Shown here in pieces: positions 54,840 through 64,000 of a stretch of DNA of 64,000 nt. A model generated the notes under the pieces. That model worked only from the letters and a program-made list of their open reading frames with translations. It ran no database searches and was not told the origin of the DNA. This stretch comes from Aurelia coerulea. Its lineage: Eukaryota > Cnidaria > Scyphozoa > Semaeostomeae > Ulmaridae. Position 1 is the first letter of the stretch; each line of letters starts with the position of its first letter. The position numbers and the translations under genes are program-made. The stretch lies in contig CM076951.1 in assembly GCA_039566865.1 (NCBI GenBank), positions 19,787,484 to 19,851,483 on the forward strand, in the 5' to 3' direction.

Positions 54840-55960
54840 TCGGTGTGTGTATGTTCTTTCTTCTTCTCCTTATTGTTGCCGCTACTTTCTCGCCATTCTT
54901 TTTTTTTCTTTTTGGCTTTCTTTCGCGTTGAATGGTCAAACGGTTGGGGGGGGGGTGGGGTTGGAATTACCCTCCCTTGTTACCTTTTGTTTATATCAGT
55001 ATTATTTCTCAGTATCAATTTTTTCACTATTTGTTATCATTTTATCTTCTGTCTCATCAAAACGCTTTTCGAGGCAGAGATACTTTGAATTTGCATATGT
55101 TTTGTTCACAGTATTAGGAAAAGAATTCAAGGCATTATCATTGAGGTTCACTAAGAGCCACCCAGGGCCGACCCAACCGTCCAGAATGCTCATGAATATC
55201 TAAAATCAATACCAATAGACGATTCCGGAAAAGAGGGCATCGAGGGCCATTTGACCAAGATACATTACATTTGATGAATGAATTTCTATAGAATCACGGT
55301 CACGATTGATTGCATTATAGCACGCAAACGCAATGCATTTTGGTCAAATGCCTCCCAACGCCATCTTTTTCGTAATCGTCTATTCTATTAACCTGCACAC
55401 AGACTTTTATCACCGAGGAGGAGAGGAGAGAAAGGAATGAGAAACTAGAAGTAGTTCCTCTTTCCTCCCCAGTAACCAAAGTCTGCAGGCAGGCTACTAT
55501 TCTATCCGATATCGTTGAAACGTATAAACATTTTGCCGCTACTTGACTGATTAATTGATTGATTGATTGATAGATAGATAGATTGATTTGAAGGGAGCAA
55601 TGCTAAAGAATAAATACAAAGGGTATCAAGGTTGACCAAATTATTGGTTTAGCCAAGGGTACCATTTTCGTAAGAATCGAATATGCTCATGGCAGACCCC
55701 TACCCAAAATTTTCAAAAAAGTACTGGGAAAATCTACCTCCATAATTTCAGATTTAAGAAACAAAATAAATTGTCTTTATTCATTTGTTTCCTGTATAAA
55801 ACTATTCAAAACTTCAAACAGCTTTGTTTCAAAATATTCAAGTGCACAGACAATGGGAAAAGATGAATGGGAAAGAAAGCCGAAAGGATTAATAAGAATG
55901 ACGAGAAGGTTGCGGCAACAATAAGGAGTAGAAGAAAGAAGAGACACCTTTGCTTCCTTA
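54840..55960. repeat. Degenerate inverted repeat
   Basis: CTCCTTATTGTTGCCGC..TTCTCGCCATTCTT near 54866 and the complement near 55905-55925 form an inverted pair with noticeable divergence. A GGGGGGGGG run lies at 54947-54955 and a GATTGATTGATA microsatellite near 55550-55590. No gene is supported; the long plus frame 54727-55203 has low-complexity Phe/Leu content. Confidence 0.4.
55388..55496. repeat. TAGCCTGC-family short MITE
   Basis: The left end AACCTGCACACAGACTTT and the right end AACCAAAGTCTGCAGGCAGG form an imperfect inverted pair around a purine-rich loop. Related to the hairpins at 42103 and 23287. Confidence 0.55.
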
Positions 55961-56112
55961 TTCATGTTCCCTTGCAACAACTTTGGACTCCTTTGGGACA
56001 TGTGGCGCCTTTTTTCTGCTCTTTACCCTATTATCTTCTTGACTTATTATCTAATGCCGCGCGCTACTCTTTCATTTCAACATATTTCGAACTTCCCTTG
56101 GGATAGAGACAG

Positions 56113-56245
56113 ATGTTCCTTGCTTGTTCGGCTTGTTACTGGGTTGTTCCTCGCTTGTTCCACTTGTTACTGAACTGTTCCGCTTGTTACTGGCTTGTTC
56201 CGCACTCGTTCCGCTTGTTACTGCCTTGTTCCGCTTGTTCCGTGT
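56113..56245. repeat. TTGTTCCGCTTGTTACTG minisatellite
   Basis: Units of about 18-28 bp (TTGTTCCGCTTGTTACTG and variants) repeated about six times. Confidence 0.7.
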
Positions 56246-56897
56246 TTTAGTAATGTCGGTTCCTTTTTCCGATTTTTGTTCAAAATTTTCCTTAATGTTG
56301 TTCTTTTCCGACTCTTTTTCTTAATTATGTTTGCCCCATCCTTTGTACCTGTGGTCATGATAGAAAGTGAGAAGAAAAGACTCATCAATTTTGGCCCAAG
56401 TTCAACATTGAAAAAATTAAGGATTATAAATAATAATGGTAGTTTATACAAAGTTGTATGTAAAGTTCATTGTCTGTTTCCTGTTGTATGTAAAGTTAAT
56501 TTTTCTGTTTCATTTCATGTTGCTGTTTTTGTTGCTGGCTGCTCTTTTTGCATTTTCGGTAATAGTCCGGACTATGTCCGGTTTATACAAACTGTTCATG
56601 TTTTCTACTATTGCATTTATCCTGATTGTTTCCTCTGGTTGGAGGACTTGGTGGTGGTCCTTCATTATTTGGCAAATTTTATGTCTTAGAGTAGCTACCG
56701 CCTCATGGTATTGTACCAAAAGATTGTGTCTAAGGCCCCTGGTCAGATCAGAGTTAAAGAGAGGGAGAGTAAAAGGTGGAAAGTAGCTTGATCCAATGCC
56801 GCGGGAAAAAAAGATTCTTTAGTTTGATAGAACAAGGAACCGTAATGTCTAGATAGATCATTAAAGAAAGTTTGAGGAAGTAGTAAAGGAAGTCTCT

Positions 56898-58010
56898 CTA
56901 TAAGAACAGGAGCAGAATTTTGGAGATTAGCGATGGAGGATCAGAGAGAAGGAGTAGAGAATAGTAAGGGAGAGGGGAGGGGAGGGGTGAAGAAGAAATA
57001 GGAGTTGCGGAGGAGCTAATAGCTGGAACAAAAACACGAGAGGTAGGTGTGTTGAAGGCGTGAATTTTTGGAGAGTTAGGAAAAGAAAAGGGATGGTGTG
57101 AAGTTGGGCCTGATGGCCCTGGACGTGTGGGGATAGAATACGATCCTGCCTTGGGGCCTTGAAACATTGATGACAGATGTTGCAAACGACTTCATAGTCT
57201 ATAGGCAAGCCAGTCAAAAGATCTATGACAAATTTAAAGGCAGAAACACCGCAACACGACAAAAAACAACAGCAAATACGATTAATTTAATTTTTGCCAA
57301 TATTTCGTCTTGCCATGCAGGACTTCTTCAGGGCTGCAGGACTTCTTCAGGGCTGTTTTTTGTTGTGTTGCGGTGTTTCTGCCTTTAAATTTATTCATTT
57401 TTTCGTCATCGCAAGCATCTTCGGATCCGGCAATCGACGTTGGTATCATGGCCTTCACTTTTTCAAATTATCTATGACAATGCCTGCACCATTGTGAGAA
57501 GAATGACCTCTACATTGCCAAGTGCCATGATAAGAAACAGCAATGTTGAGGATATTGTCCTCGTCTGGTAATTCACCAAGTTCTGCATGTTTCTGGCGTA
57601 TTGTTTCCACTGACTTTTTTGCAACTTCATCAAATGTCTTGTTGCTAGCAGTTATTAATTTATCTTCAGCTGTTTGATAAGAATGTTTGTTTAGACAGTT
57701 TGGAAAATTCATAATTGTTGACCAGTCTTTCATTGCAGTGTAACCACAACCAATGCCCATAAATGCAAAGACTGATCTGGTGTTTACTTCAAAGGGCTCA
57801 TTTGTTGACTGGGAGCCACCTACTCTCTCACTGAGGTAGCCTTCATTTATTACCACCTCACAAGAGCCACAGTAAACAAACCCTTTCTCACAAAATTTCA
57901 TGCCTTTATCTTCATATGTGTGGAATTCAATATCTGGCATCTTACAAACTGGGCAGCACAAACAGGACAACAATTTATTTAGAGAAACTTTTTCTACCAT
58001 CACTTTTCTT
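56898..58010 (-). pseudogene. Mutator-like (PF20700-type) transposase, disrupted
   Basis: Minus reading from 58003: zinc-binding pairs CCPVC and YCGSC, FEVNTRSVFAFMGIGCGY, then VSYHGTWQCRGHSSHNGAGI. This is the hallmark of the Mutator-like domain, where the first residue of the triad normally reads D in 'S-x-D-G-T-W'; here it is His (CAT for GAT). The frame is cut at IVID by a 238-bp insertion (57232-57469) and continues as LLTGLPIDYEVVCNICHQC from 57220 before decaying into low complexity. A pogo-like element adjoins the N-terminal side at about 58076. The copy is dead. Confidence 0.65.
57232..57469. mobile_element. Short insertion with 11-bp target duplication
   Basis: 238 bp between two copies of ATCTATGACAA (57221-57231 and 57470-57480). 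The left part TTTAAAGGCAGAAACACCGC is repeated inverted near 57370-57391, and GACTTCTTCAGGGCTGCAG is repeated in tandem in the middle. The inverted pair does not reach the right border. Removing the insert and one copy restores the transposase frame (IVID followed by LLTGLPIDYE). Confidence 0.75.
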
Positions 58011-58075
58011 GACTCTCTGGCTCTATCTCCTTCGTCATCTCAACCATTTTGTTGCGATATACATTCAGATTTATA

Positions 58076-59065
58076 GGGGAGACCGGGGACAATTGTAACA
58101 CTTTTTGGAAAATCATCCGTAACGCCTAAATACTGGTCAATAGCGTTCTTGGGGGTAGATAATATTATACTTGCATCTGTTAGAATGAGATAGAACTAAG
58201 TTTCATCCATGCAGAACCAAATTTTGTGTCATCGTGAAAGTTTTAAAACCAGCGGTCAAGTGTTACAATTGCCCCGTAACATGGGGCGATTGTAACACAT
58301 GGTCGGGGCAATTGTAACACATCTTTAAAATCAGTACAGAGAATCATTCACCAGCTATTTTTGTTTCTCAACGCAGAACATATCAATGCCAGGTATCCAC
58401 TCTTCTCTTCATCTGTTGTGAGACCAGAGATTTTGAAGCTAATATAGGGAAGGAAGTGTTTATTGGCCCAAAGACTTTTCTTGATCCTTTGAAAATACCC
58501 TTGTGTGGGGATTGTAGCCCGCTTTTGGAGCTTCTATATTTCTTAATTTATTGCAATATCTTGACAGGGTTACGTGACATAAATTCATCTCTTTGGCAAT
58601 GCATCGTACGGATTTTGCCTGATTTAAAATACATTGTGCTGCCTCTGGCAGTAAATGCAGATTTTCTCCTCGGTTTGTTGTCCGTTTTCTGCTACAAACC
58701 ATGTTCAAGATAAATGAAAATACAAAAGATCTTTGATGTGAAACATTCCAATTCATCATCCCTCCCCTGAGGTTGAGAAAATGTGCACTATACGTTGGAA
58801 AGCTTCCTTTATTTCAGATCTCCAGACTTGTTGTTTCTTTGTTATAAAGCTCGATGAATCAATTGAACAAATGAATCAATTGTGAGAAAAAGTGTTTTAT
58901 ATCAATGGAATTATTGTTTAAAAGTTTCAAAAATTCAACTCTATAATACTGCATGGATGCATGCTGTTTGCCTCAAATAGAAATTGAATCAAGACCAAGC
59001 CATCGGTCAGCTTACATGGGGGCAATTGTAACAGCGTGTTACAATTGCCCCTGACCTGGTCAGCT
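58076..59065. mobile_element. pogo/Tc-like remnant with GGGGACAATTGTAACAC ends
   Basis: The left end has GGGGACAATTGTAACAC at about 58086 with a second GGGGCAATTGTAACAC at 58305. The right end has GTGTTACAATTGCCCC near 59036. About 1 kb lies between, with a minus-strand transposase start at 58759-58460. Borders are approximate, and no clean TA duplication was confirmed. It inserted at the 5' side of the Mutator-like pseudogene. Confidence 0.5.
58460..58759 (-). pseudogene. N-terminal HTH of a pogo/CENPB-like transposase
   Basis: From an internal Met, the frame reads SRKRTTNRG, then AKSVRCIAKEMNLCHVTLSR and YCNKL. This is a psq-type helix-turn-helix as found at the start of pogo/Tigger/jerky-like transposases, followed by a P-rich turn (APKAGYNPHTRVF). 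It stops at TAA (58460), but the other frame continues with SFKISGLTTDEEKSGYL, so a frameshift separates the parts. No DDE domain remains. Confidence 0.5.
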
Positions 59066-59649
59066 TTCATTATACCCAATTTTCACATCTCGTAAGCTGT
59101 GGAGCTTGAAAGTTTTAACGTAGCTTTCATCCTAAATAGATGTCATAGCTGTCATGTGAAAATAAAGTTTTTTACTCAAGAGCAAAATCTCTCAGACAAA
59201 AATTTACATTGGAAGTACGGTTTTACTTTTGTGCTCAAAAACATGTTTTCCCCCCGATAATTTCACAAACTTGGATGAATATTCCAGTATCTCAAGTCAT
59301 ATGTAGAGGGTTAGAATGAGCATGTTCTGTGCAAAAATCAGATACTTTCAATTATAAATGAACACTGAAAGCTCCCTCAACAATGGATAACTCCTGAAAG
59401 AGATCCCTTTGTTGTAGTTTCTTAATGAAGCTGTGTGATTGTTAATGTAATCATGTAAAGTTTCAGATATTGCCATTCTTTTAACTATACAGTATACTTT
59501 GCACTAATGCTTGTAGCTCTGGTTTTGCCCTGACAGAAAATTTGAAGTTTATTGATTTTTAACTCTTCAACCAAGTCACCAAAAAATTCTGAAAAATATA
59601 TCAAAATTTAATCTAATCATTTTAAAAACCTATCTACAAGAATTGATTA
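59066..59649. other. No gene recognised
   Basis: AT-rich sequence between the pogo-like remnant and the end of the LINE. Confidence 0.4.
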
Positions 59650-61276
59650 TTTATATACATATTAGAAATAAAAACAAGAAAGAAAAACAAATCCTAAGTC
59701 TCTGACAGGGACAGAACCTGCAGCGCCAGCACCGGCAGCCCCCCGGCGACACGACAACCCGGAGCGAACAGCGATCGAAACCATGACCGCCATTCGCCCC
59801 AAGCCGGCCCGCCACCCATGGACAACCAGCGCCACCGCCGCAGGCCCCACCCCTGTAGTTATCTAAATAGATGTTTTGAAGCTATTCAGAGAGGATGCCT
59901 GCTTTTGACTCAGCTGAAAGGCTATTCCACAATTTTGCACCCCTAAAAGAGAAACATTTCTGCCCATTTGCAGATGTTTTCTTTGGTACCCTCAGGTCAG
60001 TCTCGGTGTTTCGAAGGCAACGGGTGGAGCATTGTGAATTTCTTTTGAAAAGGCTACTCAAGTATTGCGGAGCCAGGTCATTGAGTGACTTGAAGACCAT
60101 TGTTTTTGACTCATTACTAATGAGTTGTTCAATGGTCTTCCAGCCCAGCCTTTCGATAAGTGGCCTGCTTGGGGAGTTAAAGCTGCTATTCGTAACAATC
60201 CTGGCAGCTCGGTTTTGAAGCTTCTGTAGCTGCTTGATTTCACTAGAACCACAACAACCCCAAACAGAACAACAGTATCGAAAGTGTGGCTCAACAATAC
60301 CTGTGTAAAGATTCTCAAGAGTTACCCTTGGTAGAAACTTCTTGGCATGCTTTAAAAAGCCGATGGCCCTTGAGACCTTGGCAGAGACAGCCTTTATTTG
60401 CTCTTTCCAATCTAAAGAGAAATCAATTTGGACACCAAGGTACTTTGTTTTTTGAACAACGTCAAGCTCATTGTCACGTAAGTTCAATTCCAAATTCTGA
60501 TTTGTACTTTTGAGAACGTTACGTTTTTGCCTGGTAGTAATAAGCATGGCGTGTGTTTTTGCAACATTCAAAGAAAGTTTATTGCCTTGAAGCCATGTAT
60601 CCAATCGCCTAAGATCATTGTTAATAGCACCATTCAGCTGAGTCATATTCAATGCCTGGTGACACAAACTGGTGTCGTCAGCATACATGGACACAGTTGA
60701 ACCCTGGACGGCCAGTGGAAGGTCATTGATATAGATGAGGAAGAGAAGAGGGCCGAGACATGAGCCTTGTGGCACACCGACTTCTACATCCCCTATGTCT
60801 GAGGCAACGCCATTAACCCTGCAGAATTGTTTACGGTTGGATAGGTATGACCTAAACCAAGACAGCTCTCGCTGCTGAACACCATAAATTTGAAGTTTTT
60901 CACAGAGGATGTCATGATCAACAGTATCAAAAGCCTTTTTCAAATCAATGAACACTAATCCCACAAGCCGTCCAAGGTCCAAGCCATTGTTTCAGTCATC
61001 AGTATTTTTGAGCAAACACGTAAGTGTAGAATGAAGCCTCGGAAACCCAGATTGATCAGGGGAGAAGAGACCATTTTCTTTCATATACTGATACAGCTGG
61101 TCAAAAACAAGTTTTTCAAAGATTGCAGATTTAGATAAAAATAACCATTTGCTTATTAATTTGAAACGGCTTCCGTCAGAATTTTTTTGAATCTGTTGCG
61201 TTTTTTGTTTGGGAAGCCTGGTATGTGTCACTTTCTCTGGACAGTGGTGTTGTGCCATTTGCCACCTCTGGGGCAA
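59650..61276 (-). pseudogene. CR1/L2-like LINE reverse transcriptase, 5' truncated
   Basis: Minus reading: IFEKLVFDQLYQYMKENGLF, QSGFPRLHSTLTCLL, then TGA where the family has Trp (near 60990), then VFIDLKKAFDTVDHDIL, GVPQGSCLGPLLFLIYINDL, SMYADDTSL (catalytic YADD), LGVQIDFSLDW, and the C-terminal FSFRGAKLWNSLSAESK. It ends near 59882 with a GC-rich 3' untranslated region (59700-59850). It joins foreign sequence upstream of about 61130 and so lacks the endonuclease. One in-frame stop apart, the reverse transcriptase is intact, so the insertion is fairly recent. Confidence 0.8.
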
Positions 61277-61454
61277 CCAATGGATACTTGGCTTGATACT
61301 ATGTTTGCTCAGATTGTGGGATTTTGTTCAACTTTGCTTTGTTTGCAAGAACACTCTTACCAAAATCTATAATGACGGCACACATACCAGCCGCGATCAA
61401 AACATGATCTGCCTTAAGATCACCATAGCCTGTCTTGTGTGTTTCCCTTGCTGT

Positions 61455-63115
61455 TTGGTAGGGCACCAGCCATTCCCTAATGTGTTTCTAATAGTGGTAG
61501 ACTCTTCAAGTTAAGCAAAACATTCGCTTCCCTAACATTATCTTTTTTATTGAGCCATCTGAGATGCCCTCCAAATCATGATATGCATTGACAGCAACAT
61601 CCATGCATCTGTATTTGTACAAGGAAGAAGATCCAAAAGCTCCTGAATATTCTTTCCTGAGGCGATTTTCAATCAGTTCATCCACACGTCAAATCATGAC
61701 AGAACATACGCTTTCAAACTATTTTAGTCGGTTTTTATGACGAGACTTGCAATCTCCACGTGCTTAGGCCTAAATGTAAAATTGTTCAAAAACAACAGGC
61801 AAACGCATGCGAGTTACTTTATTTGCCCCTAAACCAGCTTGCCTTGGTACTTTCTTCCTCATAAGATACAACAATATCAAGTATCGGACACATTTAATGG
61901 CATTTTAGAAAAACTTCGCAAATTATCAATTGGGCCCCCTGATTGATAATTTGCGAAGTTTTCTTAAAAACGGCCCAGAAATTGACAACAACCTGTGGAG
62001 AGCCTCGTGCTTCTGTAGAACATTGTAAAACACGTCAGATCATGACAGAACATACGCTTTCAAACTATTTTAGTCGGTTTTTATGACGAGACTTGCAATC
62101 TCCACGTGCTTAGGCCTAAATGTAAAATTGTTCAAAAACAACATGCGAGTTACTTTATTTGCCCCTAAACCAGCTTGCCTTGATACTTTCTTCCTCATAA
62201 GATACAACAATATCAAGTATCGAACGCATTTAATGGCATTTTAGAAAAACTTCGCAAATTATCAATCGGGGCCCAATTGATAATTTGCGAAGTTTTTCTA
62301 AAATGCCATTAAATGTGTCCGATACTTGATATTGTTGTATCTTATGAGGAAGAAAGTACCAAGGCAAGCTGGTTTAGGGGCAAATAAAGTAACTCGCATG
62401 CGTTTGCCTGTTGTTTTTGAACAATTTTACATTTAGGCCTAAGCACGTGGAGATTGCAAGTCTCGTCATAAAAACCGACTAAAATAGTTTGAAAGCGTAG
62501 GTTCTGTCATGATTTGACGTGTTTTACAATGTTCTACAGAGGCACGAGGCTCTCCACTGGTTCTTGTCAATTTCTGGGCCGTTTTTAAAAAAACTTCGCA
62601 AATTATCAATCAGGGGGCCCAATTGATAATTTGCGAAGTTTTTTTAAAAGTATCCTATTTGTCTCAATTTGCTTAAATTAGTTGTTTACAATGCATTTGA
62701 CATTCTCTATGTGTGTATCGGATACATCGAAAAAACTTTGCAAAAACTTCGCAAAGTTTTTGCAAAGTTTTTAAAAACTTCGCAAATTATCATAAGCCGT
62801 TCATCCTTCCGCTTGTACATAGACAAAGGTAACTGGAGGTTCTTGCTGCGCTTTGACATCTCCTTCTCTTTCACCAGACAATCATTGAGGTTTTACCTTT
62901 CCACTCTCTCCTTTCTATACAAATGTATCACCTTTTTGTATCGTAAATTTTCTGAAGTATTTTGGACTGCTGCATGTTACTTCCAAGCTCAATCTTTTCA
63001 TTGGCTACCTTTGCAACATCTTCCCAATCTCCTGTTGCAAACAAATGAGAATATTGGCTGCTTTTGACTATTTCTGTACCACAAACTCCATCTGCTACAA
63101 GTTTAACTCTATAAT
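61455..63115. repeat. Duplicated segment, copy 2 (interrupted)
   Basis: Copy of 48342-48872. Positions 61455-61683 and 62807-63115 align with it. The 1115-bp insertion at 61684-62798 with its 8-bp duplication interrupts it after CAGTTCATCC. Confidence 0.8.
61684..62798. mobile_element. Foldback insertion with 8-bp target duplication
   Basis: GTTCATCC occurs at 61676-61683 and 62799-62806, while the empty paralogous site at about 48551 has it once. The insert contains a direct repeat (about 61685 and 62030, TCAAATCATGACAGAACATA in the first) and an inverted copy (about 62280-62530). It also has several AACTTCGCAAATTATCA words around GGGCCC centres. No ORF. An 8-bp duplication suggests a hAT-type transposase, though the two outer ends are not clear inverted copies. 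Confidence 0.75.
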
Positions 63116-63272
63116 AGCATCTAACTCTTTTAGTATTTTGAAGTTGTTTTACCTTTGAACCAATAACAGTTTGAAGGCACTTACCAATCACCGTGCTTGC
63201 AACAACTTCTCCTAATCCTCTTTGAATTCTCTCAAAAGCCACATTGACTGCCACTTTACCGTTCTCATCCAA
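62928..63272 (-). CDS. Exons of an unrecognised protein overlapping the duplicated segment
   Basis: A minus frame of 114 codons reads NLVLDENGKV-type text (NGKVAVNVAFERIQRGLGEV, STVIGKCLQTVIGSK) up to a possible AAG|GTAAAA donor. It continues downstream as LVADGVCGTEIVKSSQYSHL, FATGDWEDVAKVANEKIEL. An acceptor TTCTTACAG precedes the frame near 63291. The duplicated segment at 48700-48870 holds only the last part. I do not recognise the family; it may be a transposon protein. Confidence 0.35.
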   Translation of the reverse strand: MDENGKVAVNVAFERIQRGLGEVVASTVIGKCLQTVIGSKVKQLQNTKRVRCYYRVKLVADGVCGTEIVKSSQYSHLFATGDWEDVAKVANEKIELGSNMQQSKILQKIYDTKR

Positions 63273-63299
63273 AACCAGATTGTCTGGTAACCCTGTAAG

Positions 63300-64000
63300 A
63301 AGAGTGAAGAGACTCTAAAATGGTAACAAAACAATAATTTGAACTACAAAGCTTTGTGTTGCAAGAATGCCAAGAGCCAGATACCAGACCTGACCAAAAG
63401 TTTTTGGTGCATGTGAGCGCAAAATTTCCACAAAAATGTGCCTGCAAAATGGTCATTGTTCATCATCTAGAAGGTAGTTTGCATATAAAATAAAGCTTGA
63501 TCCACGGTCTTTCGTAGAATATCTAAAAGGTTTTGCCTCTCTACTACTTTGCATGCAGCAAAACCCTTCATTTTCACTAGCAAAATATCCAAAACTTAAG
63601 GCCAAGTCACAAAATCAAATCACAAAACAAGGCAAAAATCTAATGCTTACTCCGATAACCTATTTTTCAACTTTAAAACACAGGCGCAGTACAGTTACTA
63701 CTAAGAATACTACTGGGTGAGTCGGAAAAAAGAAACCCTGCTTGGAAGGCCACTGCTCCATGAATATCAAAGAAATAATATTGAAAAATTTCTTGTGTTA
63801 TTGCCAATATGTTCAATTAGGTTCAGTAATTTACCCGGCTTTAATCGGCCATCCCTTCCCGTGGATATGGGTGATTTTCTGCAGAAAGCCCCTTCAAAAA
63901 TCCTGCAAAAACGAATGCAAACAATGAGCACATTTTCCTTCCTAAAATTGATGACACTCACATAAATTCCTGTATTTTGTCCTCTTAGGAGAATGGAATC
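63300..64000. other. No gene recognised
   Basis: On the minus strand a short exon-like stretch (KSPISTGRDGRLKP, near 63840-63900) is preceded by CGTTTTTGCAG and followed by a GTAAAT. It could be the exon upstream of the 62928-63272 frame, but this is not established. Confidence 0.25.

Noticed and set aside
54727..55203. 158-codon plus frame rich in Phe/Leu/Ser
   Set aside because: Low-complexity pyrimidine-rich sequence within a degenerate inverted repeat; no domain or splice support.
59662..59850. GC-rich minus frame of 62 codons
   Set aside because: Lies in the 3' untranslated region of the LINE and consists of Gly/Ala/Arg strings due to base composition.

Overview
The window looks like a gene-poor, repeat-dense stretch of a metazoan nuclear genome. 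The mix of element families suggests a cnidarian, probably an anthozoan, but this rests on recognising families by eye and not on a search. It is AT-rich, has spliceosomal introns with GT/AG borders, and has no operons or ribosome binding sites. No intact, ordinary single-copy host gene was recognised. Nearly everything that can be identified is a transposon, a transposon remnant or a repeat, and many are inserted inside one another.

Region 1 (about 1.8-10.1 kb) holds the best-preserved coding sequence. A minus-strand gene has at least four exons (10075-9878, 9740-9119, 5296-5010, 3886-about 1843) whose splice phases all agree. It resembles the DUF6589/KDZ-like transposase-derived families and has ankyrin repeats between two putative catalytic aspartates. 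Its 3.8-kb intron contains, on the opposite strand, an uninterrupted RecQ-type helicase ORF (5365-7338), followed by a purine-rich satellite.

Region 2 (10-22 kb) has small terminal-inverted-repeat elements, a PHD/endonuclease LINE remnant with a second LINE inside it, and a 3.66-kb foldback MULE-like element (16364-20021) with a perfect 10-bp target duplication. That element splits an older Mutator-like transposase remnant.

Region 3 (22.5-44.5 kb) is a nest. An outer element of about 10.6 kb (ends near 22499 and 44534) has long inverted repeats and a decayed transposase gene (28056-31439). Its right repeat was hit by an 11.4-kb Mutator-like element (33081-44461) with a perfect 9-bp target duplication. 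The inner element carries a three-exon MULE/SWIM transposase and a kinase N-lobe fragment. It was itself hit by piggyBac-like and hAT-like MITEs, a 5S-derived SINE and a mosaic repeat called R2 here.

Region 4 (44.5-64 kb) contains a truncated LINE with an 11-bp target duplication, copies of a dispersed repeat (D), a hAT-like fragment, an OB-fold/zinc-ribbon ORF, a Tc1/mariner-like MITE, a broken Mutator-like (PF20700-type) gene split by an insertion with an 11-bp duplication, a pogo-like remnant, a CR1/L2-like reverse transcriptase, and a duplicated segment whose second copy carries a 1.1-kb insertion that the first copy lacks. The strongest new material is the nested MULE system, the gene-fragment capture inside it, and the nested RecQ/ankyrin-transposase locus.
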